In this document: positions 47,876-56,782 of the stretch, piece after piece
Numbering within the stretch: the stretch's first letter is position 1
Layout: each line of letters starts with the position of its first letter
Notes under the pieces: model-generated
What the model was told of the DNA's origin: nothing
Seen by the model: the letters and a program-made list of their open reading frames with translations, nothing else
Database searches by the model: none
NCBI RefSeq assembly: GCF_900104705.1
Contig: NZ_LT629734.1
Span: forward strand, 1,736,001-1,800,000
DNA: 64,000 nt
DNA from: Agrococcus carbonis
GTDB lineage: Bacteria > Actinomycetota > Actinomycetes > Actinomycetales > Microbacteriaceae
Reading direction: 5' to 3'
Made by a program: the position numbers and the translations under genes

Positions 47876-48652
47876 ATGAAGATCGTCGTGCTCGTCAAGC
47901 CCGTGCCCGACACCTACGGCGAGCGGGCGCTGAGCCTCGAGACCGGCCTCGCCGACCGCGCCGCGAGCGAGACCGTGCTCGACGAGATCACCGAGCGCGC
48001 GCTCGAGGCGGCGATCAAGCACGCCGAGAGCACCGAGGGCGTCGAGGTCGTCGCGCTCACGATGGCGCCCGGCGACGCGCAGGCGTCGCTGCGGAAGGCG
48101 CTCGCGATGGGTGCGGCGTCGGCCGTGCACGTCGCCGACGAGCGGCTCGCGGGCGCCGACTACGTGCGTACCGCCGAGGTGCTCGCCGCAGCGCTGCGCC
48201 GCATGGGCTTCGACCTCATCGTCACCGGCAACGGCTCGACCGACGGCACGGGCGGCGTCATCCCGGCGATGCTCGCCGAGCTGCTCGAGCTGCCGCTCGC
48301 GACCCGGCTCGAGACGATGGAGATCACGGCGGATGCGGTGCGCGGCACGCGCGCGACCGACGGCGGCGCGATGACGGTCGCCGCCCCGCTGCCGGCGATC
48401 GTCTCGGTCACCGAGACCTTCCCCGACCCGCGCTTCCCGGCGCTGCGCGGCATCATGGGCGCGAAGAAGAAGCCGCTCGAGGTGCTGACGCTCGACGACC
48501 TCGAGGTCGACGCCGACGAGACCGCCGCACCCCGCTCGATCATGACGGCGGTCGCGCAGCGGCCCCCGCGCGCGGCGGGCGAGATCATCACCGACGAGGG
48601 CGACGCGGCCGAGCGCATCGTCGCGTTCCTCGCCGACCGCAGGCTGGTGTGA
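47876..48652 (+). CDS. etfB: Electron transfer flavoprotein beta subunit
   Basis: 258 residues. [86 protein letters not shown] and [29 protein letters not shown] follow the EtfB pattern; [29 protein letters not shown] is the recognition-loop region that contacts dehydrogenases. It takes electrons from the acyl-CoA dehydrogenases upstream. etfA follows within 9 bp. Confidence 0.95.
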   Translation: MKIVVLVKPVPDTYGERALSLETGLADRAASETVLDEITERALEAAIKHAESTEGVEVVALTMAPGDAQASLRKALAMGAASAVHVADERLAGADYVRTAEVLAAALRRMGFDLIVTGNGSTDGTGGVIPAMLAELLELPLATRLETMEITADAVRGTRATDGGAMTVAAPLPAIVSVTETFPDPRFPALRGIMGAKKKPLEVLTLDDLEVDADETAAPRSIMTAVAQRPPRAAGEIITDEGDAAERIVAFLADRRLV

Positions 48653-48660
48653 GGAGCATC

Positions 48661-49656
48661 GTGAGCGAGACCCAGACCCCCGTCCTCGCGCTGCTGCTCG
48701 CGGCGCCCGCCGTCGCCGACGGCGCAGACCCGGCCCTCGCCGACGGCGCGGCCGAGGCGCTCGGCGCCGCTGCGCAGATCGGCACGCCCGTCGCGCTCGT
48801 CGCCGGGCCCGCCGACGCGCTGCCGACGCTCGCCGAGCGCGCAGCGGAGCTCGGCGCGACGCAGGTGCTCACCGCCGCGCTCGACACCGCGCAGCTCGGC
48901 GTGCCCGCCGCCGACGCGCTCGTGGCCGCGGTGGCCCAGGTGCAGCCGGCCGCCGTGCTCGTGCCGAACACGATCGAGGGCGCGGATGCGGCCGGTCGCG
49001 CGGCCGTGCGGCTGCGCGCGCCGCTCGCCGCCGACGCCGTCGGGGTCGAGCGCGACGACGAGGGCATCGTCGCGCGGCACTCCGTCTACGGCGGCGCGTA
49101 CGACGTGACGTCGGCCGCGACCTACGGGCCGCTGTTCGTGACGCTGCGCCTCGGCGCGGTCGACGCGCGCGCCGAAGCGGCACCGCTCGCCGCCACCGAG
49201 CTCGAGGTGCCCGCATCCGGCCGGCCGGCTGCGGCCGTCGAAGCCGTCGAGGCCGTGCAGCAGGTCTCGGCGAGGCCCGACCTGCGCTCGGCGAAGAAGA
49301 TCGTCTCGGGCGGCCGCGGGCTCGGCTCGAAGGAGCAGTTCGCGCTCGTCGAGCAGCTCGCCGACGCGCTCGGTGCCGCGGTCGGCGCCTCGCGCGCGGC
49401 CGTCGACGCCGGCTACGTCGAGCCGACGCTGCAGGTGGGGCAGACGGGCACGTCGGTCTCGCCGGAGCTCTACCTCGCGCTCGGCATCTCGGGCGCCATC
49501 CAGCACCGCGCCGGCATGCAGACGGCGAAGACGATCGTCGCGATCGACAAGGATGCGAACGCCCCGATCTTCGAGATCGCCGACCTCGGCGTCGTGGGCG
49601 ACCTGTTCACGATCGTGCCGCAGGTGATCGCGGCGCTCGAGGCGCGGAAGGCGTAG
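48661..49656 (+). CDS. etfA: Electron transfer flavoprotein alpha subunit
   Basis: 331 residues from GTG 48661 with GAGGAG four bases upstream. The C-terminal FAD domain is complete: [118 protein letters not shown]. Forms the heterodimer with EtfB. The next gene starts two bases after its stop. Confidence 0.95.
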   Translation: MSETQTPVLALLLAAPAVADGADPALADGAAEALGAAAQIGTPVALVAGPADALPTLAERAAELGATQVLTAALDTAQLGVPAADALVAAVAQVQPAAVLVPNTIEGADAAGRAAVRLRAPLAADAVGVERDDEGIVARHSVYGGAYDVTSAATYGPLFVTLRLGAVDARAEAAPLAATELEVPASGRPAAAVEAVEAVQQVSARPDLRSAKKIVSGGRGLGSKEQFALVEQLADALGAAVGASRAAVDAGYVEPTLQVGQTGTSVSPELYLALGISGAIQHRAGMQTAKTIVAIDKDANAPIFEIADLGVVGDLFTIVPQVIAALEARKA

Positions 49657-49658
49657 CG

Positions 49659-51629
49659 GTGGTCGCGGGGGAGGGCGCGGGCGCGAGCCCGACGGTCGCG
49701 CTGCGGCGCGGCCTGCCGCGCACGCCCGGCGGCGAGCCCTGGCCGCCGGCGGGCGCCGCGCCCGCCCCCTCCCAGGTCGCCCCCTCGCCGGTCGCCCCTT
49801 CGCCCGTCGCCCCTTCGTCGGTCGCTCCCTCGTCGGTCGAGGAGCCCGTCGGCGAAGCCGGCACGCGTCACGAGACCGCCGCCCCTTCGGTCGCTCCTTC
49901 GTCGGTCGCTCCCTCGCCGGTCGAGGAGCGCGTCGGCGGAGCCGACTCGCGTCACGAGACCCCCACGGTCAGCGAGCCGCCGACCGATGCCGCCCGCGCG
50001 AGCCGCCAGGCCATCCGCCGTGGACTCCCGCGCGTGCCCGGCGGCGAGCCGTGGCCGCCCGCAGGCGTCGCGCCCGCGGCAGCGGTCGGTCTCGAGACGC
50101 GTGCGCCTGCGGAGCCCGCTCCTCGACCGGCGGAGGAGGCGGCGAGCGCAGCGGCGTCGGCCCCGGCGACCGCGCCCCCCGCCACGTCGGTGCCCGAGCC
50201 CGACGCCCCGACCGGGGCCGTGTCCGCGCAGAGCGGTACCGAGATGCCGCGCGCCGAGGTGTCGGACGACCATCCGGTACCGGTCTCCGGACAGCAGCTG
50301 CGCCGAGGGCTCCCGCGCGTGCCCGGCGGTGAGCCGTGGCCGCCGGCCGGAGTCGCGCCGGCAGCGGCGGGTCTCGAGACGCGTGCGCCTGCGGCGCGCG
50401 CTCCTCGACCGGCGGAGGAAGTGGCGCCTGCCGCAGCGGATGGTCTCGATACGGCGCCTGCGGCGCCTACTCGACCGGCGGAGGAAGAGGCGGCGCCCGC
50501 GGCGGCTGCCGCAGCAGCGTCGGTCGAGGATCGCGCCGGCGGAGCCGGCACGCGTCACGAGACCGCTGCTGAAGCGCCGGCTGCAGCGGATGGTCTCGAT
50601 ACGGCGCCTGCGGCGCCTGCTCGATCAGCGGAGGAGGCGGCGGGTCTCGAGACGCGTGCGCCTGCGGCGCGCGCTCCTCGACCGACGAGGGAAGCGCCGG
50701 CCCCCGCGGCCGAGGCGGCGTCAGCCGCGAGCCTCCGCCCGACGAGCCTCAAGCAGTGGGTCGGGGTCGGCGCGGTGCTCGCGCTCGCCGCCGTGGGCCT
50801 CGCGACCATCGTCGTCGCGGCCGTGCGCTGGCTCATCGGGCTCGAGCCGGTCGCCGCGTTCATCGCGCAGTATCCCGGCACCTACCCGCTGCCCGAGGGC
50901 GCGCCCGTCGGCCTGCCGGTGTGGCTCAACTGGTCGCACTTCTTCAACCTGCTGCTCATCGCCCTCATCATCCGCTCGGGCCTCCAGGTGCGGCGCGAGC
51001 GCAAGCCCGCCGCCTACGTGACGTCGAAGCGCACCGGCCACAAGGCATCCATCACCGTCTGGCTCCACACGAGCCTCGACGTGCTGTGGGTCGTCAACGG
51101 CCTCGTGTTCGTCATCCTGCTCTTCGCGACCGGCCAGTGGATGCGCATCGTGCCGACGAGCTGGGAGGTCTTCCCGCACGCGATCTCGGCCGGCCTGCAG
51201 TACGCGTCGCTCGACTGGCCGCTCGAGGACGGCTGGGTCAACTACAACGCCCTGCAGCAGCTCGCCTACTTCGTGACGGTCTTCGTCGCCGCGCCGCTCG
51301 CGATCGTCACGGGCGTGCGCATGAGCGGCTGGTGGCCCCGCGGCAACGAGCGCCTCGATCGCGCCTACCCGATCGAGTGGGCGCGCGCCGTGCACTTCCC
51401 GACGATGCTCTACTTCGTCGCCTTCATCGTCGTGCACGTGCTGCTCGTGTTCACGACGGGGGCGCTGCGCAACCTCAACCACATGTTCGCCGCGAAGGCG
51501 GACGACGACTGGGTCGGCTTCGCCTTCTTCGCCGGCGCCATGCTCGTCGTCGGGGCGGCGATGGCGGCGGCCCGGCCGGCGATCCTCAGCCCCATCGCGA
51601 GCCTCTTCGGCAAGGTCACGGCGCGCTGA
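49659..51629 (+). CDS. Cytochrome b-like membrane protein with repeat-built N-terminus
   Basis: 656 residues. The C-terminal 280 form a cytochrome b/b6-type domain with about six membrane helices. His residues sit in NWSHFFNLLLIALIIRSGLQ, ITVWLHTSLDVLWVVNGLV, EWARAVHFPTMLYFVAFIVVHVLLVF, plausible haem ligands. The first 370 are low-complexity Ala/Pro/Glu with three copies of RRGLPR-x-PGGEPWPPAG (near 16, 121 and 218) and several VGLETRAPA-x-x-APRPAEE and DGLDTAPAAP-x-RPAEE units encoded by REP-like DNA. It starts (GTG) two bases after etfA, suggesting a path from ETF into the membrane; that is inference. Confidence 0.75.
   Translation: MVAGEGAGASPTVALRRGLPRTPGGEPWPPAGAAPAPSQVAPSPVAPSPVAPSSVAPSSVEEPVGEAGTRHETAAPSVAPSSVAPSPVEERVGGADSRHETPTVSEPPTDAARASRQAIRRGLPRVPGGEPWPPAGVAPAAAVGLETRAPAEPAPRPAEEAASAAASAPATAPPATSVPEPDAPTGAVSAQSGTEMPRAEVSDDHPVPVSGQQLRRGLPRVPGGEPWPPAGVAPAAAGLETRAPAARAPRPAEEVAPAAADGLDTAPAAPTRPAEEEAAPAAAAAAASVEDRAGGAGTRHETAAEAPAAADGLDTAPAAPARSAEEAAGLETRAPAARAPRPTREAPAPAAEAASAASLRPTSLKQWVGVGAVLALAAVGLATIVVAAVRWLIGLEPVAAFIAQYPGTYPLPEGAPVGLPVWLNWSHFFNLLLIALIIRSGLQVRRERKPAAYVTSKRTGHKASITVWLHTSLDVLWVVNGLVFVILLFATGQWMRIVPTSWEVFPHAISAGLQYASLDWPLEDGWVNYNALQQLAYFVTVFVAAPLAIVTGVRMSGWWPRGNERLDRAYPIEWARAVHFPTMLYFVAFIVVHVLLVFTTGALRNLNHMFAAKADDDWVGFAFFAGAMLVVGAAMAAARPAILSPIASLFGKVTAR
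49834..50690 (+). repeat. Eight REP-like units inside a coding region
   Basis: Two motif types alternate in frame: GGTCGAGGAGC...CGCGTCACGAGACC (about 49834, 49918 and 50521) and GGTCTCGAGACGCGTGCGCC...CTCCTCGACCGGCGGAGG or its GTCTCGATACGGCG...CTACTCGACC variant (about 50088, 50369, 50443, 50591 and 50641). The same words form intergenic elements at 38818-38903 and 47043-47168. In this frame they encode hydrophilic linkers. Confidence 0.75.
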
Positions 51630-51696
51630 CGGGCGGCACGGCGCCTCGCGGCGCCCGCGTCGGGCGGATGCGCCGGGGCACGGCAGGATGGAGGGC

Positions 51697-52491
51697 GTGA
51701 CCGACGAGACCGAGACCGAGCGCCGCCGACCGATCTTCGCCCTCGTCGGGATCGGACTGCTCTCGGGCTTCCTCTCGGGCATGTTCGGCATCGGCGGCGG
51801 CATCGTGATCGTGCCGCTGCTCGTGCTGCTCGCGAAGTTCCCGCGCCGCCTCGCCGCCGGCACCTCGCTCGGCGCGATCGTGCCGGCCGCGCTCGTGGGC
51901 GTCGCGAGCTACGCCGCGCTCGGCAACGTCGACTGGCTCGTCGCGCTCATCCTCGTCGTGGGCTCGGTCGCCGGCGCGCAGGTCGGCGCGCACCTGCTGC
52001 ACAAGCTGCCGGTGCAGGCGATCCGCTGGGCGTTCATCGTCTTCCTCGCCGCCGTCGCCGTGAGCCTGTTCCTCATCGTGCCCTCGCGCGACGCCGAGCT
52101 CGAGCTCGACGTGCTGCCCATCATCGGCCTCGTGGTGCTCGGCTTCGTCACCGGCGTGCTCTCGGGCATCCTCGGCGTCGGAGGCGGCATCGTGATCGTG
52201 CCGATGCTCATCCTGCTCTTCGGCCTCGGCGACGTCGCGGCCAAGGGCACGTCGCTCGCGATGATGATCCCCACCGCGATCTCGGGCACGATCGGCAACC
52301 TGCGCCGCAAGAACGTCGACCTCGTCGCCGCCCTCATCGTCGGCCTCGCCGCGTGCGTCACGACGGCCCTCGGCGCGGCCGCGGCCGTCGCGCTCGACCC
52401 GCAGACCGCATCCATCATCTTCGGCGCGTTCCTCGTGGTGCTCATCGTGCGGCTCGTCGTCGAGGCGATCAAGCTCGGGCACAAGGAGTAG
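51697..52491 (+). CDS. TauE/SafE-family anion permease
   Basis: 264 residues from GTG 51697; ATG 51688 in the same frame is an alternative. Two homologous halves, each with the family motif: LLSGFLSGMFGIGGGIVIVPLLVLL and LGFVTGVLSGILGVGGGIVIVPMLILLFGLGDVAAKGTSLAMMIPTAISGTIG. About eight membrane helices. Family members export sulphite, sulphoacetate or other organic anions; no specificity is deducible. Confidence 0.9.
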   Translation: MTDETETERRRPIFALVGIGLLSGFLSGMFGIGGGIVIVPLLVLLAKFPRRLAAGTSLGAIVPAALVGVASYAALGNVDWLVALILVVGSVAGAQVGAHLLHKLPVQAIRWAFIVFLAAVAVSLFLIVPSRDAELELDVLPIIGLVVLGFVTGVLSGILGVGGGIVIVPMLILLFGLGDVAAKGTSLAMMIPTAISGTIGNLRRKNVDLVAALIVGLAACVTTALGAAAAVALDPQTASIIFGAFLVVLIVRLVVEAIKLGHKE

Positions 52492-52513
52492 CGCGCGGGA
52501 CCAGCGCGCGGGG

Positions 52514-52984
52514 TCACCAGCCCATGGTGCCCGGCGCGCCCTTGAACGGGCCGCGCACGCGCGAGGTGATCCAGCCGCCGTAGAAGCGGCCGGGCTGCGG
52601 CTCGACCCGCTCGCCGTCGACCTCGACGAGGTCCATGCGGCCGGCGTAGACGGCGACGTGCCCGGCGAGCGACTCGAAGCCCGGCAGCGGGCTCGGGTAG
52701 TGCCACGCGGCGCGCGGCTCGGTCGTGCCGCCGCCCGTGACGTCGAAGTAGCTCGCCGCGCCCTTCCACTCGCACGCGCTCGCGCCGCCGCCCGGTGCCA
52801 GCGCGCCCTCGCGGAACGCCTCGCGCGGCAGGTAGTAGGTGGGCGGATGGCTCGTCTCGAGCACGCGCAGCGCCTCGCGCGTCTCGACGATCACCTCGCC
52901 GCCGAGCACGATGCGCACGTGCTCGTCGCTCGCCTCCACCCGTGGCGGCCGCGGGTAGTCCCACACCGACTCGACCGTGCGCAT
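52514..52984 (-). CDS. DUF427-domain protein
   Basis: 156 residues from ATG 52984. VWDYPRPPRVEASDEHVRIVLGGEVIVETREALRVLETSHPPTYYLPREAFREGAL and CEWKGAASYFDVTGGG...AAWHYPSPLPGFESLAGHVAVYAGRMDLVEVDGE are the DUF427 hallmark, with the conserved C-x-W-K-G and the H-Y-P blocks. The fold is a small beta barrel with no assigned activity. Convergent with the permease gene. Confidence 0.88.
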   Translation of the reverse strand: MRTVESVWDYPRPPRVEASDEHVRIVLGGEVIVETREALRVLETSHPPTYYLPREAFREGALAPGGGASACEWKGAASYFDVTGGGTTEPRAAWHYPSPLPGFESLAGHVAVYAGRMDLVEVDGERVEPQPGRFYGGWITSRVRGPFKGAPGTMGW

Positions 52985-53229
52985 CCGTGCCTCCTCGCTG
53001 CCCAGCTCGCCCGCCGCGGCGGGCCGTGGCGCGAGGCTACGCGGCCGGGCTCTGGAGCGGCCGATGCGCCGCCCATGGGCAACCCATGCGCGAGCAACGG
53101 CCGGCTGCCTCCTCGGCCACCGCCCCGGCGAGCGCCAGCGGTGCCGGTGCGCTCGATCGGGCTGGGCGCACCGCCATCCGCGCCGGCGACGCCGGGTGGC
53201 CGCTCTGCCCGATCGAGCGCGCGCCGGCG

Positions 53230-54483
53230 TCAGCGCAGCAGGTGCGCCCAGGTGACGGGGCCGACCGATCCGTCGACCGCGAGCCCGCGCGACGACTGGT
53301 AGGCCCGGACGGCCGAGAGCGTCGCGGGACCGAACGAGCCGTCGACGACGAGCGAGTGGCCGCGCGCCGAGAGCGCGCCTTGCAGGGCCTGCACCGCGGC
53401 GCCGCTCGCGCCCTGCTGCAGCGTGACGGCGAGCGGCGACTCCCAGGTCTGCGGCCCGATGACGCCGTCGGCGACGATGCCCTTCGCGCGCTGGAAGGCG
53501 ATGACGACCGACTCGGTCGCCGGCCCGAACGAGCCGTCGATCGTGATCGAGCGCCCCGAGTGCCGGAGGAGCCGCTGGGCGGCCGTCACGCGGAAGCCCG
53601 TCGCCCCGCGGCGCAGGTTCGGCCACGGCCGGCTGGTGTCGACGCCGCCGCCCCCGCCGCCGAGCCGCGCGGCGACCGCGTTCCGCAGCTCGCCGAGGCG
53701 CGCGTAGAGCAGGTCGCCGGGGCAGAGCGTCGAGCCGAGGTTGCGGTGGCCGACGATCGAGCTCGGCGCGATGCCGTAGGTCTGGCAGAGGTAGGCGCAC
53801 AGCGACACGAGCGACGACCACTGCGCGCTCGTGGGCTGCACCGACGTGAAGGTGCCCTCGGTCTCGATGCCGAGCGAGGTGGAGTTGTAGCCCGCGACGT
53901 GCGCGCCGATCGGGAAGCTGCGCCCGGTCGCGAGCCCCTCGAGCGTCCGGTGGCGACCCTCGAGGATGTAGCCGCCGCGCGCGACGGTGAAGTGCTGCCC
54001 GGTGTCGGGCCAGCCGCGCGCGAAGTGCCACTGCTGGATGTTGCGCGCGATCGAGTGCGCCGCCGCGAGCGTCGTGCCCGTGCCGTTCGACGAGGCCGTG
54101 TGGTGCACGACGATGCGCTGCGGCGTCGAGCTCATCGAGATCGCGCTCCGCGCGGCTGCCGCGCCCCAGCTCGCGCACGAGATGATCGACGGCCGCGACA
54201 CCGCCGCGAGCGCCGGCGACGCCGCACCCCCGCCCGCGAGCGCGAACGCGCCGGCGACCCCGAGCATCCCGCCGAAGAGCATGCGGCGCGAGAGGCGCCC
54301 CTCGCTCGCGCGCTCGGCGGCGGATGCGGCGCCGGGTTCGAGCGGGTCGGGACCGTGGCCGCCGAGCGCATCGGGACCGTGGCCGCCGGGACCGTGGCCC
54401 CCGGCACTGTGGCCGTGCCGGTGGTGATCGTGGGCGCCGTGCGCGCCGGCGCCGAGGTCGGGGCCGTGGGGTGCGTCGGGCAT
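53230..54483 (-). CDS. Tat-exported N-acetylmuramoyl-L-alanine amidase with two peptidoglycan-binding domains
   Basis: 417 residues. The first 60 are His/Gly-rich (DHHRHGHSAGGHGPGGHGPD). A Tat signal SRRMLFGGMLGVAGAFALAGGGAASPALAA lies near 65-93. The amidase_2 domain spans about 120-280: PQRIVVHHTAS (Zn His), GQHFTVARGGYILEGR, GAHVAGYNSTSLGIETEG and GIAPSSIVGHRNLGSTLCPGDLLYARL (Zn His and Cys). Two PG_binding_1 repeats follow: ITIDGSFGPATESVVIAFQRAKGIVADGVIG and LVVDGSFGPATLSAVRAYQSSRGLAVDGSVG. It would trim cell-wall peptides outside the cell. The His-rich leader ahead of the signal is unusual. Confidence 0.9.
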   Translation of the reverse strand: MPDAPHGPDLGAGAHGAHDHHRHGHSAGGHGPGGHGPDALGGHGPDPLEPGAASAAERASEGRLSRRMLFGGMLGVAGAFALAGGGAASPALAAVSRPSIISCASWGAAAARSAISMSSTPQRIVVHHTASSNGTGTTLAAAHSIARNIQQWHFARGWPDTGQHFTVARGGYILEGRHRTLEGLATGRSFPIGAHVAGYNSTSLGIETEGTFTSVQPTSAQWSSLVSLCAYLCQTYGIAPSSIVGHRNLGSTLCPGDLLYARLGELRNAVAARLGGGGGGVDTSRPWPNLRRGATGFRVTAAQRLLRHSGRSITIDGSFGPATESVVIAFQRAKGIVADGVIGPQTWESPLAVTLQQGASGAAVQALQGALSARGHSLVVDGSFGPATLSAVRAYQSSRGLAVDGSVGPVTWAHLLR

Positions 54484-54591
54484 CGTGACTCCTCGCTGCT
54501 GCGTCGCCGGCGCGCTGCTGCGCCGACGCTCTCAGGAGGCTATGGAGCGCCCGGCATCCTGCCTACGGGCAGAACTGCCCATTCCGCATCA

Positions 54592-55857
54592 TCACTTGAC
54601 GACGTCGATCGACTCCGTGGGCGGCGGGAGCGTGAGCGTGCCCGTGCGGCTCATGCGGTCGTCGCGGCGCACCCGCGCGAAGTAGACGGCGCCGATCGCG
54701 AAGGCCGCGAGGCACGTGAACGCGGCGACCATGATGCCCCAGCGCGGGCCGAAGGCATCCGCGACCCAGCCGACGATCGGCGCGCCGATCGGCGTGCCGC
54801 CCATGAAGACGGCGCCGTAGAGCGCCATGACGCGGCCGCGCACCTCGGGCGCCGAGGTGAGCTGGACCATCGAGTTGGCGTTCGTCATGAACAGCTGCGC
54901 GGTGAACCCCGCGACCGCGAGCGCCGCGCCGAAGAGCCAGATGCTCGGCACCCACGCCGCGAAGGTGCACGCGATCGCGAACGCGCCGATGCCGCCGATC
55001 ACGACCGTCCAGCGCGGGCGCGCCGAGCGGGCCGAGAGCAGCGCGCCCGTGACCGAGCCGATCGCCATCGCGCTCGAGAGCACGCCGAACGTGTCGGCGT
55101 CGGCGCGGAACTCGGTCGCCGTCATCGTCGAGATGTAGATGGGGAAGTTGAGCCCGAACGTGCCGAGGATGAACGCCATGACGAAGATCACGAGCAGGTC
55201 GTGGCGCTTCTTCACGTAGCGGAAGCCCTGCACGATGTCGCCGAGGCCCTTGGCGCCGCGCGGGCTCGGCACGAGCTCTGCGGTGCGGATGCGCATGAGC
55301 GCGACGAGCATGGCGATGAACGTCACGGCGTTGATGAGGAAGACGGGCCCGGGCTGCACGAGCGCGATGAGCACGCCCGCGACGGCGGGGCCCAGCAGGC
55401 GCGCGCCGTGGAACGACGCGGAGTTGAGCGCGACCGCGTTCGCGATGTCGTCCTGCCCGACGAGCTCGGAGACGAACGCCTGCCGCGCGGGCATGTCGAA
55501 GGCCTGCACGATGCCGAACGCGAGGGCGAACAGCTGCACGTGCCACAGCTCGACGACGCCGGTCGTGACGACGATGCCCAGCACGAGCGCGAGCACGCCC
55601 ATCGTCGACTGCGTCACGAGCAGCACCTTGCGGCGGTCGTACTTGTCGGCGATGAGGCCGGACACCGGCACGAGCAGCAGCTGGGGCGCGAACTGCAGCG
55701 CCATGTTGAGGCCGACGGCGGTCGCGTCGTTCGCCGTCAGGACGGTGAGCACCGTCCACGACAGCGCGGTCGACTGCATCCACGCGCCGACGTTGGAGAT
55801 GAGGGCACCGGTGAACCAGGTGCGGTAGTTGAAGCGCTTGAGGCTGCGGAACATCAT
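54592..55857 (-). CDS. MFS transporter (MFS_3, enterobactin/macrolide exporter type)
   Basis: 421 residues and about twelve helices. RSLKRFNYRTWFTGALISNVGAWMQSTALSWTVLTVLTANDATAVGLNMALQFAPQLLLVPVSGLIADKYDRRKVLLVTQ and DMPARQAFVSELVGQDDIANAVALNSASFHGARLLGPAVAGVLIAL are typical of the MFS_3 drug/siderophore exporters. It overlaps the upstream MarR gene by four bases, so the regulator probably controls export. Substrate unknown. Confidence 0.9.
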   Translation of the reverse strand: MMFRSLKRFNYRTWFTGALISNVGAWMQSTALSWTVLTVLTANDATAVGLNMALQFAPQLLLVPVSGLIADKYDRRKVLLVTQSTMGVLALVLGIVVTTGVVELWHVQLFALAFGIVQAFDMPARQAFVSELVGQDDIANAVALNSASFHGARLLGPAVAGVLIALVQPGPVFLINAVTFIAMLVALMRIRTAELVPSPRGAKGLGDIVQGFRYVKKRHDLLVIFVMAFILGTFGLNFPIYISTMTATEFRADADTFGVLSSAMAIGSVTGALLSARSARPRWTVVIGGIGAFAIACTFAAWVPSIWLFGAALAVAGFTAQLFMTNANSMVQLTSAPEVRGRVMALYGAVFMGGTPIGAPIVGWVADAFGPRWGIMVAAFTCLAAFAIGAVYFARVRRDDRMSRTGTLTLPPPTESIDVVK

Positions 55858-56273
55858 CGCTCGGCGAGCCTCCCGAGGATCGGGATGGCGCGCTCGAGCA
55901 CGTCCCGCTCCTCAGGCGTGAGCTCGTCGATCGCTGCTGCGAGCGCGCGGTTGCGGCGCTCGCGGAGCTCGGCGATCATCTCCTCGCCCTTGTCGCTGAT
56001 GCGCAGCACCTGCATGCGCCCGTCGGTGGGGTGCGGGTGGCGCTCGATGTAGCCGAGCGACTCGAGGTGCTGGAGCGTCTTCACCATGCTCGGCGGCTTG
56101 ACGCCCTCGCACGCGGCGATGCGGGCGAGGGTCGGCTCGTCGAGCTGCTGGATCGCGCCGAGCGCCGAGAGGTGGTGGATCGCGAGGGCCTCGTCGCCGT
56201 GCTCGCGGCGCATCCTGCGGCCCAGGCGCACGAGCGCGACCCGGAGGGAGGCGGCGATCGTGATGGTCGGCAT
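55854..56273 (-). CDS. MarR-family regulator of the adjacent exporter
   Basis: 139 residues. LAIHHLSALGAIQQLDEPTLARIAACEGVKPPSMVKTLQHLESLGYIERHPHPTDGRMQVLRISDKGEEMI is the winged helix with the typical D-G-R wing. First gene of a two-gene operon with the MFS exporter. The ligand is presumably an exported toxic compound. Confidence 0.9.
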   Translation of the reverse strand: MPTITIAASLRVALVRLGRRMRREHGDEALAIHHLSALGAIQQLDEPTLARIAACEGVKPPSMVKTLQHLESLGYIERHPHPTDGRMQVLRISDKGEEMIAELRERRNRALAAAIDELTPEERDVLERAIPILGRLAER

Positions 56274-56349
56274 GTCGTTAGTCTACCTCACGACTTCCGC
56301 AGCCGGCCTCGCCCGTGGCGAACACCGAGCGGTGTGCGTCCGGCCCGGA

Positions 56350-56703
56350 TCAGTCGTTCGAGGCGGCCGACACGGGCGAGGCGATCGACACCGGCGACGG
56401 CGCCGAGTCGGCGGGCGCGGGTGCCTGCGCTGGCTCCGGCTCGGGCACGCTCGCGGCCGCCGGCGTGGTGGCCGTCGGCGTCGAGGTCGGCGTCGGCGCG
56501 ACGATGCCGTCGGCCTGCCCCGCCTTGCCGATCGCGGCGTCGACCGCGCTCACCGCGACGCCGCGGATCTCGGCGCCCGCGACGGGCGCGCCGCTCGCGT
56601 CGCGCACCTGGAGCGCGCTCGCCATGCTCATGGCGCCGGCCGAGAGGACGGCGATGCTGAGGGCCCCGGCCGTGCCGGCCAGGATCCACTGACTGCGCTT
56701 CAT
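56350..56703 (-). CDS. Small secreted or membrane-anchored protein, possible two-component target
   Basis: 117 residues from ATG 56703; the frame also has ATGs at 56715 and 56712. SQWILAGTAGALSIAVLSAGAMSMASALQ is a signal or anchor helix. ASGAPVAGAEIRGVAVSAVDAAIGKAGQADGIVAPTPTSTPTATTPAAASVPEPEP is a short conserved-looking part then a Pro/Thr/Ala tail typical of cell-wall proteins. A palindrome 46 bp upstream matches one before the histidine kinase. No family known. Confidence 0.65.
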   Translation of the reverse strand: MKRSQWILAGTAGALSIAVLSAGAMSMASALQVRDASGAPVAGAEIRGVAVSAVDAAIGKAGQADGIVAPTPTSTPTATTPAAASVPEPEPAQAPAPADSAPSPVSIASPVSAASND

Positions 56704-56748
56704 GCCCTCCATCATGCGCCCTGCGGGTGAGACGGGGCAGTGGCGCGC

Positions 56749-56764
56749 ATGAGGAATCTCTCAT
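56749..56764. promoter_or_regulatory. Candidate response-regulator site 1
   Basis: ATGAG-GAATCT-CTCAT is a 16-bp inverted repeat sharing GAGGA(A/T)TCTCTCA with 58065-58080. It lies 46 bp upstream of the small secreted-protein gene. Confidence 0.5.
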
Positions 56765-56782
56765 CCGCGCACCGCGCGTCGA

